A DNA stretch of 56,408 bases from Acidiferrobacteraceae bacterium (GCA_021323795.1 JAJPKH010000272.1:1-56408); one strand, 5' to 3'; shown: positions 26,268 to 35,863, counted from the stretch's first letter. Notes: generated from the letters alone by a model not told the origin. Made by a program: numbers and translations.

Positions 26268-27233
26268 ATGCTGGTTAATTGCGTCGTCTATCAGGAAGGT
26301 CGCGTGCTCGCCGAGATCGGTCCGAGCCAGATTTCAACGTATGTGAGCCGCCCGGAATGTTTCGTTTGGGTCGCGCTGCGCGACGCCACCGACGACGAGC
26401 TGAGAGAAATGCAGGAGGAGTTCGGCCTGCATGAGCTCGCCGTCGAAGACGCGCGCCATGGTCACCAGCGGCCGAAGATCGAAGAGTACGGAGATTCATT
26501 GTTCGTTGTGCTGCAAACCGTCGAAGTGAATGCCGAAGCCATCCACACCGGCGAGTTGCACATCTTTGTCGGGCGAAACTACGTGCTGTCGGTGCGTAAC
26601 CGCACCGAACGAGGATTACAGGACGTGCGTAAGCGCACCGAGCGCGAACCGGAGCTGCTGCGCCACGGTTCGAGCTACGTGCTGTACGCGCTCATGGACG
26701 CGGTGGTGGACCGCTATTTCCCGGTGCTTGATGCATTGGAGACCGAGCTCGAAACCATCGAGCGCAAGATCTTTGCGGAAACCTCGCCGCGCGCGAACAT
26801 CGAGGCGCTCTATAGCCTCAAACAGCAGCTCATGACGCTCAAGCACGCGGTCGGTCCGCTGCTCGAGGCGGTCGGCCGGCTCTTCGGCGGACGCGTGCCT
26901 TCGGTCTGCGCGGGCATGGGTGATTACTTTCGCGACATCTACGACCACCTGGTGCGACTCAATCAGGGCATCGACTCCAATCGGGAAATGCTGACGACCG
27001 CGATCTCGGTGAATCTTTCGCTCATTACGCTCCAGGAAGGCGAAGTGACCAAACGTCTCGCCGCCTACGGTGCATTGGTCGCGGTGCCGACCATGATCGG
27101 CGGTATCTATGGAATGAACTTTCAATACATGCCCGAGCTGCACTGGGAGTTCGGCTACCCGCTCGCGCTTGCGCTCATGTTCGGCATCGACGCATTCTTG
27201 TTCTGGCGCTTCCGCCGCGCTCGCTGGCTGTAG
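26268..27233 (+). CDS. corA: CorA family Mg2+/Co2+ transporter
   Basis: A 321-residue protein with a large soluble N-terminal domain, a long helix and two C-terminal membrane segments. The selectivity signature YGMNF (Gly282-Met283-Asn284) sits at the end of the first segment, followed by the short MPELHWEFGYP periplasmic loop and a basic C-terminus. It forms a pentameric channel for Mg2+ (also Co2+/Ni2+). The stop codon directly abuts the stop of the convergent gene, with no room for a terminator. Confidence 0.94.
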   Translation: MLVNCVVYQEGRVLAEIGPSQISTYVSRPECFVWVALRDATDDELREMQEEFGLHELAVEDARHGHQRPKIEEYGDSLFVVLQTVEVNAEAIHTGELHIFVGRNYVLSVRNRTERGLQDVRKRTEREPELLRHGSSYVLYALMDAVVDRYFPVLDALETELETIERKIFAETSPRANIEALYSLKQQLMTLKHAVGPLLEAVGRLFGGRVPSVCAGMGDYFRDIYDHLVRLNQGIDSNREMLTTAISVNLSLITLQEGEVTKRLAAYGALVAVPTMIGGIYGMNFQYMPELHWEFGYPLALALMFGIDAFLFWRFRRARWL

Positions 27234-27758
27234 TTATTTGTAATGTTCCTTGAGCTTGGCGTAGTGCTCGGCAAAACGAGCGAACGCCACTTTCTCCTCC
27301 CGCGTTAGCGGGCGCACTTTCTTGGCCGGGCGGCCGGCCCAAAGGTAACCGCCCTCGAGCTCCTTGCCTTCGGTCACGAGACTGCCGGCGGCGAGCAGCA
27401 CGCCCTCGCGCAGCACCGCGCCGTCCAACACCGTCGAACCCATGCCGATCAGGCAGCCGTCCTCGATCGTGCAGCCGTGCAAGGTGCATCGATGTCCGAC
27501 CGTGACATCGTTGCCGATGATTGTCGGCATTCCTTTCGGAGCGTCCGGACGCGAGCGGGTCACGTGGATCACGCAACCGTCCTGGATGTTCGTGCGCGCG
27601 CCGATGCGGATGTAATTGACGTCGCCACGCACCGAGCACATGGGCCAGACGGAACTGTCGGCGCCGAGCACCACGTCGCCAATGACCACGGCCGTCTCGT
27701 CGATGTAAGCCGACGCATCGACGATGGGCGTCTTGTTCTGAAAAGCGCGTACGGGCAT
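27234..27758 (-). CDS. Gamma-carbonic-anhydrase-like hexapeptide protein (YrdA-like)
   Basis: A 174-residue left-handed beta-helix protein with repeating hexapeptides (VVIGDVVLGADSSVWPMCSV, GNDVTVGHRCTLHGC) and a C-terminal helix. The His residues expected to hold zinc are present in VIHVT and GHRCTLHG, and a conserved RGDVNYIRIG loop is seen. YrdA-type proteins fall in the gamma-carbonic anhydrase superfamily, but carbonic anhydrase activity is often weak or untested. It is upstream of, and on the same strand as, nothing obvious; the gor gene ends 28 nt before its start. Confidence 0.9.
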   Translation of the reverse strand: MPVRAFQNKTPIVDASAYIDETAVVIGDVVLGADSSVWPMCSVRGDVNYIRIGARTNIQDGCVIHVTRSRPDAPKGMPTIIGNDVTVGHRCTLHGCTIEDGCLIGMGSTVLDGAVLREGVLLAAGSLVTEGKELEGGYLWAGRPAKKVRPLTREEKVAFARFAEHYAKLKEHYK

Positions 27759-27786
27759 AAGAGTGAGTGTCCGGCGAAACGCCGTA

Positions 27787-29139
27787 TCAGCGCATCGTGA
27801 CCAACTCTTCGGCGCTGGTCGGGTGGATCGCGACGGTGTTGTCGAGATCCGCTTTCGTCGCGCCCATTTTCAGCGCCACCGCGAAACCTTGGACGATTTC
27901 ATCGACGCCGCGGCCGATGAGGTGGCAGCCGACGATCTTCTCGCGCTCGCCGACCGTCACGAGCTTCATCAGCGTCGGCTGGCGGCGCGCCGGGATCGCG
28001 TAATACATGGAGGTGAAGCGCGTCTGATATACCTTCACTTCATCGACGCCATAGAGCGAGCGCGCTTCCTGTTCGGTAAGGCCGACGGTGCCGATCGGTG
28101 GATGACTGAAGATCACCGTCGGCACGTTGGTGTAGTCGAGCCGAGCTTGCGGTTGCCCGCCGAACAGCCGATCGGCGAGGCGCCGGCCGGCCGCTATCGC
28201 CACGGGCGTGAGCGCAAGGCGCGCCGTGACGTCCCCGATGGCGTAAATTCCGCGCACGCTCGTGCTTTGAAACTCATCGGTGTCAACAAAGCCGTCGCGG
28301 TCCAACGCGACGCCGGTCCGTTCCAGACCGAGGTCCGTGGTGTTCGCGCGACGGCCGACGGCCCAGATAAGCGTCTCGACGCCGGCCAAGCGCTGGCCGT
28401 GCTCCAAGTTGACGGTTAGACCCGACGCCTCGCGCTCGATGCCCGCAACGCGGGTCGAGGTCATGACGTTGATTCCATCTTTTTGCATTTCCTCGAGCAA
28501 GACGTCGCGCAAGGAGGCATCGAAGCGCGCCAGCAGGGTCTCGCCTCGCAGTAGTAGCGTGACGTCGGTGCCGAGGCGGTTCAGCACCCCCGCCAACTCG
28601 ACCGCTACATATCCGCTGCCGACGATGACCGCCGAGCGCGGTTGCGTTTCCAATTCGAAGAATCCGTCGCTGGTGATACCAAGCTCGGCGCCGGGGATCG
28701 GCGGCACGACTCGGCGCGCTCCCGTCGCAATGAGCACGTGGTCGGCGCGCAGCCGGGCACCGCCGACCTCGACCGTATGGGGGTCGATAAAGCGCGCTGC
28801 TCCCGAAATTTCAGCCACGCCTTCGGCGAGGAGGCCGCGTCGGTAGATGTCGTTCAGCCGCCGGATCGCGGCGTCGCGCGCCCGTTTCAGCGTTGGCCAG
28901 TTGAAGGCGTGCGCCGTGATATCGAAGCCGTAATCGCGCGCGTCATGCAATGCGTCGGCGATGGAAGCGGCATTGAACATGATTTTCTTCGGCACGCAAC
29001 CGCGGTTGACGCACGTGCCGCCCAAGCGGTCGCGCTCGATGACGACCGCCTTCGCACCATGCCCCGACGCGCGTTTGGCCGCCGCCAAGCCGCCACTGCC
29101 GCCGCCGATGACGATAAAGTCGTAATCGCTCGAGCTCAT
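27787..29139 (-). CDS. gor: Glutathione reductase
   Basis: A 450-residue flavoprotein, the same length as E. coli Gor. It starts at ATG 29139 (MSSSDYDF), with the FAD motif GGGSGG and the redox-active Cys43/Cys48 in GGTCVNRGC. The NADPH-binding glycine motif is [13 protein letters not shown], followed by LLRGE, with FAD motif YAIGDV and the C-terminal active-site [12 protein letters not shown]. It keeps glutathione reduced using NADPH. It overlaps the srkA stop by 4 nt, so the two are coupled. Glutaredoxin and GST genes elsewhere in the window may use its product. Confidence 0.95.
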   Translation of the reverse strand: MSSSDYDFIVIGGGSGGLAAAKRASGHGAKAVVIERDRLGGTCVNRGCVPKKIMFNAASIADALHDARDYGFDITAHAFNWPTLKRARDAAIRRLNDIYRRGLLAEGVAEISGAARFIDPHTVEVGGARLRADHVLIATGARRVVPPIPGAELGITSDGFFELETQPRSAVIVGSGYVAVELAGVLNRLGTDVTLLLRGETLLARFDASLRDVLLEEMQKDGINVMTSTRVAGIEREASGLTVNLEHGQRLAGVETLIWAVGRRANTTDLGLERTGVALDRDGFVDTDEFQSTSVRGIYAIGDVTARLALTPVAIAAGRRLADRLFGGQPQARLDYTNVPTVIFSHPPIGTVGLTEQEARSLYGVDEVKVYQTRFTSMYYAIPARRQPTLMKLVTVGEREKIVGCHLIGRGVDEIVQGFAVALKMGATKADLDNTVAIHPTSAEELVTMR

Positions 29140-30128
29140 GGGGCGATTGTGTAATGGGGTGGATCGAGGAGCAACAGCTGTTGGGTCCGCAACGCCGCGA
29201 CTTGCTCCTGCCAATAATGCGGCGAGCTGAACCACGGGAAACTGCGCGGGAACGCGGGATCGTCCCAGCGCGCCGCGATCCAGGCGTTGTAACGCAGCAG
29301 CCGCAACGTCCGTAGCGGCTCGATCAGTTGCAGTTCGGCGGCGTCGAAAGGCGCGAACTGACGATAGCCGGCGAGGAGATGCGACAGTTGCCGCTCCACT
29401 TCCGCTTGATCGCCGGAGAGCACCATCCAGAGATCTTGAACGGCGGGCCCGCTCACGCAGTCATCGAAGTCGACCAGGAACGGACCGTACTCGCTCCAGA
29501 GAATATTGCCCAAGTGAAAGTCGCCGTGCAGCCGGATAACTTTTATCGCGCCGGCCGATTCATACGCCGAGTGAAGCCGTGGAATCAATTGTTCCGCGAG
29601 CGCGCAAAACGGCGCGACCACGTCGGGCGGCAGAAACGAGCTGGCACGCAGGCGCTGAATGGACGCTTCGCCGAACTCCGCCACCGTCAAGGTTGGACGA
29701 TGACGGAACGGCTCGGCGGCGCCCAACAAATGCAGCCGGCCGAGATAGCGGCCGAGCACGTGGAAGTCCTCGGTACTGCGGATTTCCGGCGTGCGCCCGG
29801 GTTGCCAGGGAAACACCGCGAAGCGAAAGCCGCCGTACTCGTGCAAGGTGTGGCCGTCATGCACGAGCGGCGCGACCACCGGAATTTCGTGCTCGGCCGC
29901 CCGCCGGGCGAAGTCGTGCTCTTCGTGTATCGCCGCGTCGGACCACCGACCCGGGCGGTAAAACTTCGCGACCCACGGTTTCCCGTCTTCCGTGTCGATG
30001 CGATAAACACGGTTCTCGTAGCTGCTCAAGGCGAGCAGGCCGCCGGTACAGCGGACGCCGAGTTGCTCGACCGCTGCGAGAATCACATCGGGCGTCAGCG
30101 CATCGTAAGGATGACCTGTAGTCTCCAT
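29136..30128 (-). CDS. srkA: Stress response kinase A (YihE/RdoA family)
   Basis: A 330-residue aminoglycoside-phosphotransferase-fold Ser/Thr kinase. The catalytic loop [13 protein letters not shown] and the metal-binding VDFDDCV are intact. The N-terminal [10 protein letters not shown] and the Lys of [11 protein letters not shown] that anchors ATP are also conserved. In E. coli SrkA (YihE) counters reactive-oxygen-mediated death and is linked to the Cpx response. Its pairing here with gor supports an oxidative-stress role. It is divergent from prlC with a 56-bp spacer. Confidence 0.93.
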   Translation of the reverse strand: METTGHPYDALTPDVILAAVEQLGVRCTGGLLALSSYENRVYRIDTEDGKPWVAKFYRPGRWSDAAIHEEHDFARRAAEHEIPVVAPLVHDGHTLHEYGGFRFAVFPWQPGRTPEIRSTEDFHVLGRYLGRLHLLGAAEPFRHRPTLTVAEFGEASIQRLRASSFLPPDVVAPFCALAEQLIPRLHSAYESAGAIKVIRLHGDFHLGNILWSEYGPFLVDFDDCVSGPAVQDLWMVLSGDQAEVERQLSHLLAGYRQFAPFDAAELQLIEPLRTLRLLRYNAWIAARWDDPAFPRSFPWFSSPHYWQEQVAALRTQQLLLLDPPHYTIAP

Positions 30129-30184
30129 CGTTGGTTCGGCGTGTTAAATTACCTGTCCTGCCACATTGCAATCAGCGCTTGCTC

Positions 30185-32254
30185 ATGGAAACCGCCAACG
30201 CCCCCAATCCGTTGCTGGATTTTGCCGCGGGATCGGCCTCCAGCCTGCCGCCCTTCGGCGCGATTCGTCCCGAGCACGTCGCCCCCGCGCTCGATCGCAT
30301 TCTGACGGAAAATCGAAGCGAGCGGGAACGTTTGCTCGCGGCGACGGCATCCCACTCCTGGGACAATTTGGTCGATCCCATGGAAGACATGCAGGAACGC
30401 CTGCATCGCGCATGGTCTCCGGTCGCGCATCTCAATGCGGTCATGAATAGCGAGCCCCTGCGGGCGGCTTATAACGCCGGCGTGCCACGCGTGGCCGATT
30501 ATTCGACCGAGCTCGGGCAGGACGAACGCCTTTACGTGGCGTACAAGGCGATAGCCCAACGGCCGGACTATGCCGCGTTGTCCGCGGCGCAACAGCGGAT
30601 CATCCAAAACGCGCTGCGCGATTTTCGGCTGGCCGGCGCCGAACTCGCGCCTGAAGACAAACAGCGCTTTCGCGAAATTCAAAACGAGTTATCGACCCTG
30701 ACGAGCAGATTTTCGCAGAACGTGCTCGATGCGACGCAAGCCTGGGAGTTGGTGTTGACGGACCCGAAGGATCTCGCCGGCCTGCCGCCGTCCGCCCTTG
30801 CCATGGCGAAGCAAGCCGCCGAGCGCGAGGGCAAGCCGGGTTACAAGTTCGGTCTCGAGGGGCCGTTCTACATCGCCTTTATGACCTATGCGGACAATCC
30901 GGAATTGCGCCGGCGCATGTACGAGGCGTACGTCACGCGGGCGAGCGATCGGGGGCCGAATGCCGGGCGCTGGGATAACACCGAGCTGATCACGCGGATT
31001 CTCAAGTTACGTCGCGAAGCGGCCGCGCTTCTCGGTTTCAAGAATTACGCCGAGTACGCGTTGCAGACGCGCATGGCGAAGAGCGTGCCGCAGGTGCTCG
31101 ATTTTCTGTCGGGCTTGGCCGCCAAAGCGCGGCCGGCGGCGGTGCGAGACCTGGAAGAGCTGAAAGCCTATGCGCGCGAGGAGCACGGCGCCGCTTCTCT
31201 CGAAGCCTGGGACGTTGCTTATTATTCGGAAAAGTTACGCGTGCACCGCTACGCATTTTCAGAGGAGGAGTTGCGGCCGTATTTTCCCGAGAACCGTGTT
31301 CTGTCCGGCATGTTCGAAGTCGTGCAGCGTCTCTACGGAATGACTATCCAACCAGTGAAGAAGGTGGAGACCTGGCACCCGGACGTTCGCTTCTACGAAA
31401 TCCGCGACGAGAGCGGTGAAGTGCGCGGGCGTTTCTATGTCGATCTCTACGCCCGGCCGAACAAGCGCGGCGGCGCGTGGATGGACGACTGCTTGAGTCG
31501 GCGGCGACGCGGACCGGAGGCGCAGATACCCGTCGCGTATCTCGTGTGTAACTTCTCTCCGCCCATCGGCGGGCAGCCGGCGCTCTTCACGCACGATGAA
31601 GTCAACACGCTGTTTCACGAGTTCGGCCACGGTTTGCATCACATGCTGACCAAAGTGGATTATGCCGGCGTGTCTGGCATCAACGGCGTCGCGTGGGACG
31701 CCGTCGAGCTTCCGAGCCAGTTCATGGAGAACTGGTGCTGGGAGCGACCGGCGCTCGATATCATCAGCGGCCACTATCAAACCGGCGAGCATTTGCCCGA
31801 AGCGCTATTGCAAAAAATGCGCGCCGCGAAGAATTTCCAGTCGGGCATGCAGTTCGTACGCCAGCTGGAATTCGCGTTATTCGACATGCGGCTGCATGCC
31901 GACTTCGACCCGGACGGCAAGCAATCGGTGCAACAGGTGCTCGATCAAGTGCGGGGCGAAGTTGCGGTTATCGTTCCTCCCGCCTTCAATCGTTTTCAGA
32001 ACAGCTTCAGCCATATCTTTGCCGGCGGCTATGCGGCGGGCTACTACAGTTACAAATGGGCCGAAGTGCTTTCAGCCGACGCGTTCAGCAAATTCGAGGA
32101 GAACGGCGTGTTCGATCGGCACACGGGGCGCGAATTCCTGCACAACATTCTCGAGCAGGGCGGCGTGCACGAGCCGATGGAGCTGTTCGTGCGTTTTCGC
32201 GGGCGCGCGCCGTCGATCGAGCCGTTGTTACGCCACTCCGGGCTAGCCGCATGA
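30185..32254 (+). CDS. prlC: Oligopeptidase A (M3 metallopeptidase)
   Basis: A 689-residue cytosolic zinc peptidase, starting at ATG 30185 (METANAPNPLLDF). The zinc motif is HEFGH (His478, His482), with a conserved downstream Glu in ENWCWE. The YVDLYARPNKRGGAWMDDC and YYSYKWAEVLSADAF segments are typical of PrlC/OpdA. It degrades peptides, including cleaved signal peptides. Its stop overlaps the start of the next gene (ATGA). Confidence 0.95.
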   Translation: METANAPNPLLDFAAGSASSLPPFGAIRPEHVAPALDRILTENRSERERLLAATASHSWDNLVDPMEDMQERLHRAWSPVAHLNAVMNSEPLRAAYNAGVPRVADYSTELGQDERLYVAYKAIAQRPDYAALSAAQQRIIQNALRDFRLAGAELAPEDKQRFREIQNELSTLTSRFSQNVLDATQAWELVLTDPKDLAGLPPSALAMAKQAAEREGKPGYKFGLEGPFYIAFMTYADNPELRRRMYEAYVTRASDRGPNAGRWDNTELITRILKLRREAAALLGFKNYAEYALQTRMAKSVPQVLDFLSGLAAKARPAAVRDLEELKAYAREEHGAASLEAWDVAYYSEKLRVHRYAFSEEELRPYFPENRVLSGMFEVVQRLYGMTIQPVKKVETWHPDVRFYEIRDESGEVRGRFYVDLYARPNKRGGAWMDDCLSRRRRGPEAQIPVAYLVCNFSPPIGGQPALFTHDEVNTLFHEFGHGLHHMLTKVDYAGVSGINGVAWDAVELPSQFMENWCWERPALDIISGHYQTGEHLPEALLQKMRAAKNFQSGMQFVRQLEFALFDMRLHADFDPDGKQSVQQVLDQVRGEVAVIVPPAFNRFQNSFSHIFAGGYAAGYYSYKWAEVLSADAFSKFEENGVFDRHTGREFLHNILEQGGVHEPMELFVRFRGRAPSIEPLLRHSGLAA

Positions 32255-32901
32255 AGCGCACGTATCTCTGTTTGGTTATCTGGGCCATGAGCGCGGCTTA
32301 TGCGATAGCCGTGGAAACCGTCTATGTAACGGACCAAGTGACGGTCGCGTTGCGTGCGGACGTTACGCCGGGGTCGCCGGTCGTGAAGACAGTTACGACG
32401 GGAACCGCGCTCGAGGTTCTGGAGCAAGACGCGGGGCTGGCGCGGGTGCGCGACGCCCAGGGCGCGGAAGGCTGGGTTGAGACGAGCGCGTTGTCCGCGC
32501 ATCCGCCCGCAGGTACCCAGGTGAAGGCTTTGCGCGCGGAGCTCGAGCGTACCCGGGCTCAACTGGTACAGGTTCAAACTCAGCTCGATAAAAGCCGCGC
32601 GGCCGCATCGACTGCTCCGGCTACGGAACAATTACAGGCGGAGCTCGCGGCCGCACGCGCGCAGCTCGCTCGCGCACAAGCGGAGCTTCAGAGCAACGAA
32701 CAAGCTGCGTCATCCCGGCAGCAGTCTACGGCCCCCGCGGCCGGCAGCTCAGGGGTCCCCACCGGCTTGGGCGAGACCGGGTTCGGCTGGCTTTGGCTGG
32801 CAATCGCCTTTGCTATGCTTGTACTGGGCTTTATCGGCGGCGTCGTGTGGGTACGGGAATCGATTCGCCGGCGCATGGGAGGCCTGTACTTGAGGATCTG
32901 A
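32251..32901 (+). CDS. Exported SH3-domain protein with C-terminal membrane anchor (TIGR04211-like)
   Basis: A 216-residue protein: signal peptide at residues 1-20, a bacterial SH3-like domain (VTVALRADVTPGSPVVKTVTTG; GWVETSAL), a long Ala/Gln-rich coiled coil (about 85-155) and one C-terminal membrane segment followed by a basic tail (RESIRRRMGG). This is the architecture of the YgiM/TIGR04211 family. Function is not established; an envelope or cell-wall role is plausible. It overlaps prlC by 4 nt and is followed after 2 nt by an exported glutaredoxin. Confidence 0.87.
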   Translation: MKRTYLCLVIWAMSAAYAIAVETVYVTDQVTVALRADVTPGSPVVKTVTTGTALEVLEQDAGLARVRDAQGAEGWVETSALSAHPPAGTQVKALRAELERTRAQLVQVQTQLDKSRAAASTAPATEQLQAELAAARAQLARAQAELQSNEQAASSRQQSTAPAAGSSGVPTGLGETGFGWLWLAIAFAMLVLGFIGGVVWVRESIRRRMGGLYLRI

Positions 32902-32903
32902 AT

Positions 32904-33395
32904 ATGGCGTTGCGACTGCAACTGTTCTTGGCGATGATGCTGGTCAGCGTGCCGCTGGCGCATGCGGGCAAGCTTTACAAGTGGACCGATAAGGACGGCA
33001 ATGTTTCCTACCACGACCAACCCCCGGCCGATGGGGGGTACCGCGTCGAGGAAAAAAACATAGGCACAAGAGTGGAAGCACGGGCTTCCGATGAGGCCGC
33101 GCAGAAGTACCCCGTGGTTCTCTACAGCGCGTCGAAGTGCGGCGCGTGCGACACCGCGCGCGTTTACCTCAAGAGCCGTGGCGTGCCTTTCATCGAGAAG
33201 AATGTGGAAGGTGATCGCAAGTTGCAGGATGAGCTCATAAAACAAGCGGGCGGCCTTGCTGTTCCGACGATCATGGTGGGACCCAAGGTGATGAAGGGGT
33301 ACATGGAGTCTTTGCTTGAGGGCGAGCTCGATCAAGCCGGCTATAACAAACCGAAAGCGGAGGAGCCGGAGAAAGCCGAGTCGCCTGATTCATAG
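32904..33395 (+). CDS. Exported DUF4124-glutaredoxin fusion
   Basis: A 163-residue protein: a signal peptide (about residues 1-21, ending AHA), a DUF4124 segment (KLYKWTDKDGNVSYHDQPP), then a glutaredoxin fold with the redox pair Cys79/Cys82 (SKCGACDTA) and the GSH/cis-Pro region LAVPTIMVG. The C-terminus is Glu/Lys/Pro-rich. The export signal places a glutaredoxin-type oxidoreductase outside the cytoplasm, where glutathione is limited, so its reductant is an open question. It is co-transcribed with the SH3 protein. Confidence 0.87.
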   Translation: MALRLQLFLAMMLVSVPLAHAGKLYKWTDKDGNVSYHDQPPADGGYRVEEKNIGTRVEARASDEAAQKYPVVLYSASKCGACDTARVYLKSRGVPFIEKNVEGDRKLQDELIKQAGGLAVPTIMVGPKVMKGYMESLLEGELDQAGYNKPKAEEPEKAESPDS

Positions 33396-33431
33396 CCGTT
33401 TTCGGTCCTACCTTGCGGGTATCATCGGCCC

Positions 33432-34211
33432 GTGAAGCTTGCCACCTGGAACGTCAACTCGATCCGCGCCCGTTTATCCCACGTTCTTGACTGGATTTCG
33501 TCGAACCAGCCGGATGTGCTTTGCCTGCAGGAGACCAAGGTCGTGGACACGGATTTCCCTTATGAATCGCTGCGGACCGCGGGGTACCACGTCGCGCACG
33601 TGGGGCAGAAGGGCTACAACGGCGTGGCCACACTCACCCGCGTCGCGGCAACGGAAGTCGTCGGCGCACCGCCGGGCCTCGATGGGGACCAGAAGCGAGC
33701 GCTGATTGTGAGCGTGAAGGGCGTGCGTATTATCAACGTGTACGTGCCGAACGGGGAGCGCGTCGGATCCGAGAAGTATGAATTCAAGCTCAGGTGGCTC
33801 GCGGCTCTGCGTACTTACGTCGAGGCGGAACTCGCGCGCCACCCTCGGCTTGCCGTGGTCGGCGACTTTAACGTGGCCCCCGAAGACCGCGACGTGTACG
33901 ACCCGAAGCTATGGCAGAACCAAGTGCTCTTCAGCGAACCCGAGAGATCGGCGTTAAAGCGACTTATCGACACGGGCCTCGTCGATGTGTTCCGGCGCTT
34001 CGAACAGCCGCCCCGTAGTTATACCTGGTGGGACTATCGGCAGGGTGGTTTTCGTAGGAATCTCGGTTTGCGTATAGATCACATTTTTTGCAGCCCGGCG
34101 CTAGCGGCAGCTTGCAAAGGGTGCGTTATCGACAAAACGCCTCGTGCCCGCGAGCGTCCCTCCGATCATGCACCCGTGGTTGCCAATTTCGATACAGCCA
34201 GAATTGCTTAG
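33432..34211 (+). CDS. xthA: Exodeoxyribonuclease III (AP endonuclease)
   Basis: A 259-residue member of the ExoIII/APE1 family starting at GTG. Catalytic residues lie in the usual places: TWNVNSIRARL, CLQETK, GYNGVATL, VYVPNG, VVGDFNVAPED, LRIDHIF and the final RPSDHAPV with the Asp-His pair. It cleaves at abasic sites and removes 3' blocks. Length fits the family (about 255-268). It lies 36 nt after the glutaredoxin gene, and whether it shares that transcript is unclear. Confidence 0.95.
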   Translation: MKLATWNVNSIRARLSHVLDWISSNQPDVLCLQETKVVDTDFPYESLRTAGYHVAHVGQKGYNGVATLTRVAATEVVGAPPGLDGDQKRALIVSVKGVRIINVYVPNGERVGSEKYEFKLRWLAALRTYVEAELARHPRLAVVGDFNVAPEDRDVYDPKLWQNQVLFSEPERSALKRLIDTGLVDVFRRFEQPPRSYTWWDYRQGGFRRNLGLRIDHIFCSPALAAACKGCVIDKTPRARERPSDHAPVVANFDTARIA

Positions 34212-34250
34212 TCCGCAGCTTTAGGTTTTCGTCGGGGGATGCGGCAATGT

Positions 34251-34269
34251 AAATGAGAATGATTTGCAT
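34251..34269 (+). promoter_or_regulatory. Fur-box-like operator
   Basis: AAATGAGAATGATTTGCAT lies 58 bp before the cupredoxin GTG. The 7-1-7 core TGAGAAT-G-ATTTGCA resembles the Fur consensus TGATAAT-N-ATTATCA with three mismatches, and the outer AAT/CATT flanks also fit. Its position suits iron-dependent repression of the cupredoxin-FTR1-hemP genes downstream. Confidence 0.65.
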
Positions 34270-34326
34270 TTTGAAAAAGGATGGGCATAATTAGCACATA
34301 GGCAGTCATTAATTGAAGGAGAGGCT

Positions 34327-34680
34327 GTGTTTATAAGAATCCCAAAGTTCCGGCAGGCATGTGTTGCCGTTCTGTTGTTTGTCTCTACCGCCGGCGTTGT
34401 AGCTGCCCCCGACGAGATGCCCGTCTTCCAACTCACCGCGAAGGACGGGCGCTTTATCCCGGAAACGGTTGAGGTTCCCGCGGGCAAGAAATTCAAGCTG
34501 GTGGTGAATAACGAGGGTCCCGGACCCGAGGAGTTCGAAAGCCATGAACTCAACCGGGAGAAGGTGATACCGGCAGGCAAGAAAGCCGATATCCTCCTCG
34601 GCCCTCTTAAGCCGGGTACTTACTCTTTCTTCGGCGAATTCCACCCCAAGACGGCTAAAGGACAGATCGTCGCTAAATAA
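34327..34680 (+). CDS. Periplasmic cupredoxin-domain protein of FTR1 iron-uptake type
   Basis: A 117-residue protein starting at GTG with GAAGGAGAGG just upstream. The signal peptide runs to about residue 26 (GVVAA). The rest is one cupredoxin fold (FIPETVEVPAGKKFKLVV; FESHELNREKVIPAG; GTYSFFGEFHPKTAKG). The conserved Glu/His residues of FESHE and GEFH are those seen in EfeO-type and FTR1-associated cupredoxins, which bind metal and deliver iron to the permease. The FTR1 permease follows after 23 nt. A Fur-like site lies upstream. Confidence 0.85.
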   Translation: MFIRIPKFRQACVAVLLFVSTAGVVAAPDEMPVFQLTAKDGRFIPETVEVPAGKKFKLVVNNEGPGPEEFESHELNREKVIPAGKKADILLGPLKPGTYSFFGEFHPKTAKGQIVAK

Positions 34681-34703
34681 AGCACTCCAGTCGAGTAGAG
34701 ACC

Positions 34704-35588
34704 ATGTTTGCAACCGGGATTATTGTTTGGCGGGAAGTGTTGGAAGCGGCGATGGTGGTCGGCTTAGTCCTTGCGGCGGCGAGGGGCTTACCCCGTCGGG
34801 GACTTTGGGTGGGCTCGGGAGTGGCAGCAGGCTTAGTGGGTGCGGTGATCGTGGCCGCTTTCGCCGGCGCCATTGCCTCCGCCGCTCAAGGAATGGGCCA
34901 GGAAATCTTCAATGCGTCCGTGTTGTTCGCCGCCGTAGCCATGCTCGGCTGGCATAACGTGTGGATGGCGCGTCATGGAGCAGGCCTTGCGCGCGAGATC
35001 AACTCGGTCGGCCGCGACGTCGCGGCTGGGCGGCGTCCGCACTACTTGTTGGCCAGCATCGTCGGTATTGCCGTCTTGCGCGAAGGATCCGAAACGGTGC
35101 TGTTTCTGTACGGCATTGCCATAGCCCAGCAGGATGAAGCGTCGGCCATGTGGGCTGGAGCGTTGCTGGGATTATTGTTCGGGGCCGGCATGGGATTCTT
35201 GCTGTACATCGGCCTGATGCGGCTTGCGGCGCGCCATCTCTTCAGGGTCACCGGCTGGTTGATTGCGCTTCTCGCCGCCGGCATGGCGGCGCAGGGTGCC
35301 GGCTTTCTGGTGCAGGCAGACTTCCTTCCCGCGTGGGGTCAGCCGGTCTGGGATACGTCGGGACTGCTGTCGCAGCAGAGCTTGATCGGACATGTCCTCC
35401 AGATATTGATCGGCTATATGGATCGTCCGTCCGGTATGCAGGTGCTGTTCTACGTTCTTACGCTCAGCACGATCCTCATTTTGGGTCGGCTTTACGGCTC
35501 TCTGCAACGACGGCCGGCCGCATCGAAGACGCTTGCGCGCGCCGAGTTGGGCAAGATGAAGCTCGCCGATCAGGTCGGTACCAAGTAA
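34704..35588 (+). CDS. FTR1 family iron permease
   Basis: A 294-residue polytopic protein with seven hydrophobic segments and the two iron-binding REXXE motifs of FTR1/EfeU permeases: R10-E11...E14 (WREVLEA) and R126-E127...E130 (LREGSE). It moves ferric (or oxidised ferrous) iron across the inner membrane. No EfeB peroxidase or full EfeO is nearby; the small cupredoxin upstream probably takes the periplasmic role. hemP follows after 16 nt. Confidence 0.92.
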   Translation: MFATGIIVWREVLEAAMVVGLVLAAARGLPRRGLWVGSGVAAGLVGAVIVAAFAGAIASAAQGMGQEIFNASVLFAAVAMLGWHNVWMARHGAGLAREINSVGRDVAAGRRPHYLLASIVGIAVLREGSETVLFLYGIAIAQQDEASAMWAGALLGLLFGAGMGFLLYIGLMRLAARHLFRVTGWLIALLAAGMAAQGAGFLVQADFLPAWGQPVWDTSGLLSQQSLIGHVLQILIGYMDRPSGMQVLFYVLTLSTILILGRLYGSLQRRPAASKTLARAELGKMKLADQVGTK

Positions 35589-35604
35589 GGGGCATTCACG
35601 TCAA

Positions 35605-35805
35605 ATGAGCGCGGACAAGAATCGAGTTGCGTTAGCGCCAACGGGTATCGCGCCGCGGAGCACGGAACGAATGCGTACCCGCGTCGTACCCCGTGTGCCG
35701 AGCAAGGCGCTGCTCGGCGAACACGGAGAGCTCGTGATCGAGCACGCCGGCCGGGAGTATCGGCTGCGGCAAACGAGCACCGGCAAATTAATCCTGACCG
35801 CATAA
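35605..35805 (+). CDS. hemP: HemP family protein (hemin uptake)
   Basis: A 66-residue protein with the HemP core: SKALLGEHGELVIEHAGREY, then RLRQTSTGKLILT. Small HemP proteins are found at Fur-controlled heme/iron loci; some have been reported to act as regulators of heme uptake genes. No heme receptor or ABC transporter is adjacent, so its role here is inferred only from the iron genes upstream. Confidence 0.85.
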   Translation: MSADKNRVALAPTGIAPRSTERMRTRVVPRVPSKALLGEHGELVIEHAGREYRLRQTSTGKLILTA

Positions 35806-35863
35806 GCATGGAGTAGGTCGTCTGCAAGTTAGCGCATAACCAAAACCCTTTTAGCCAGCCATG

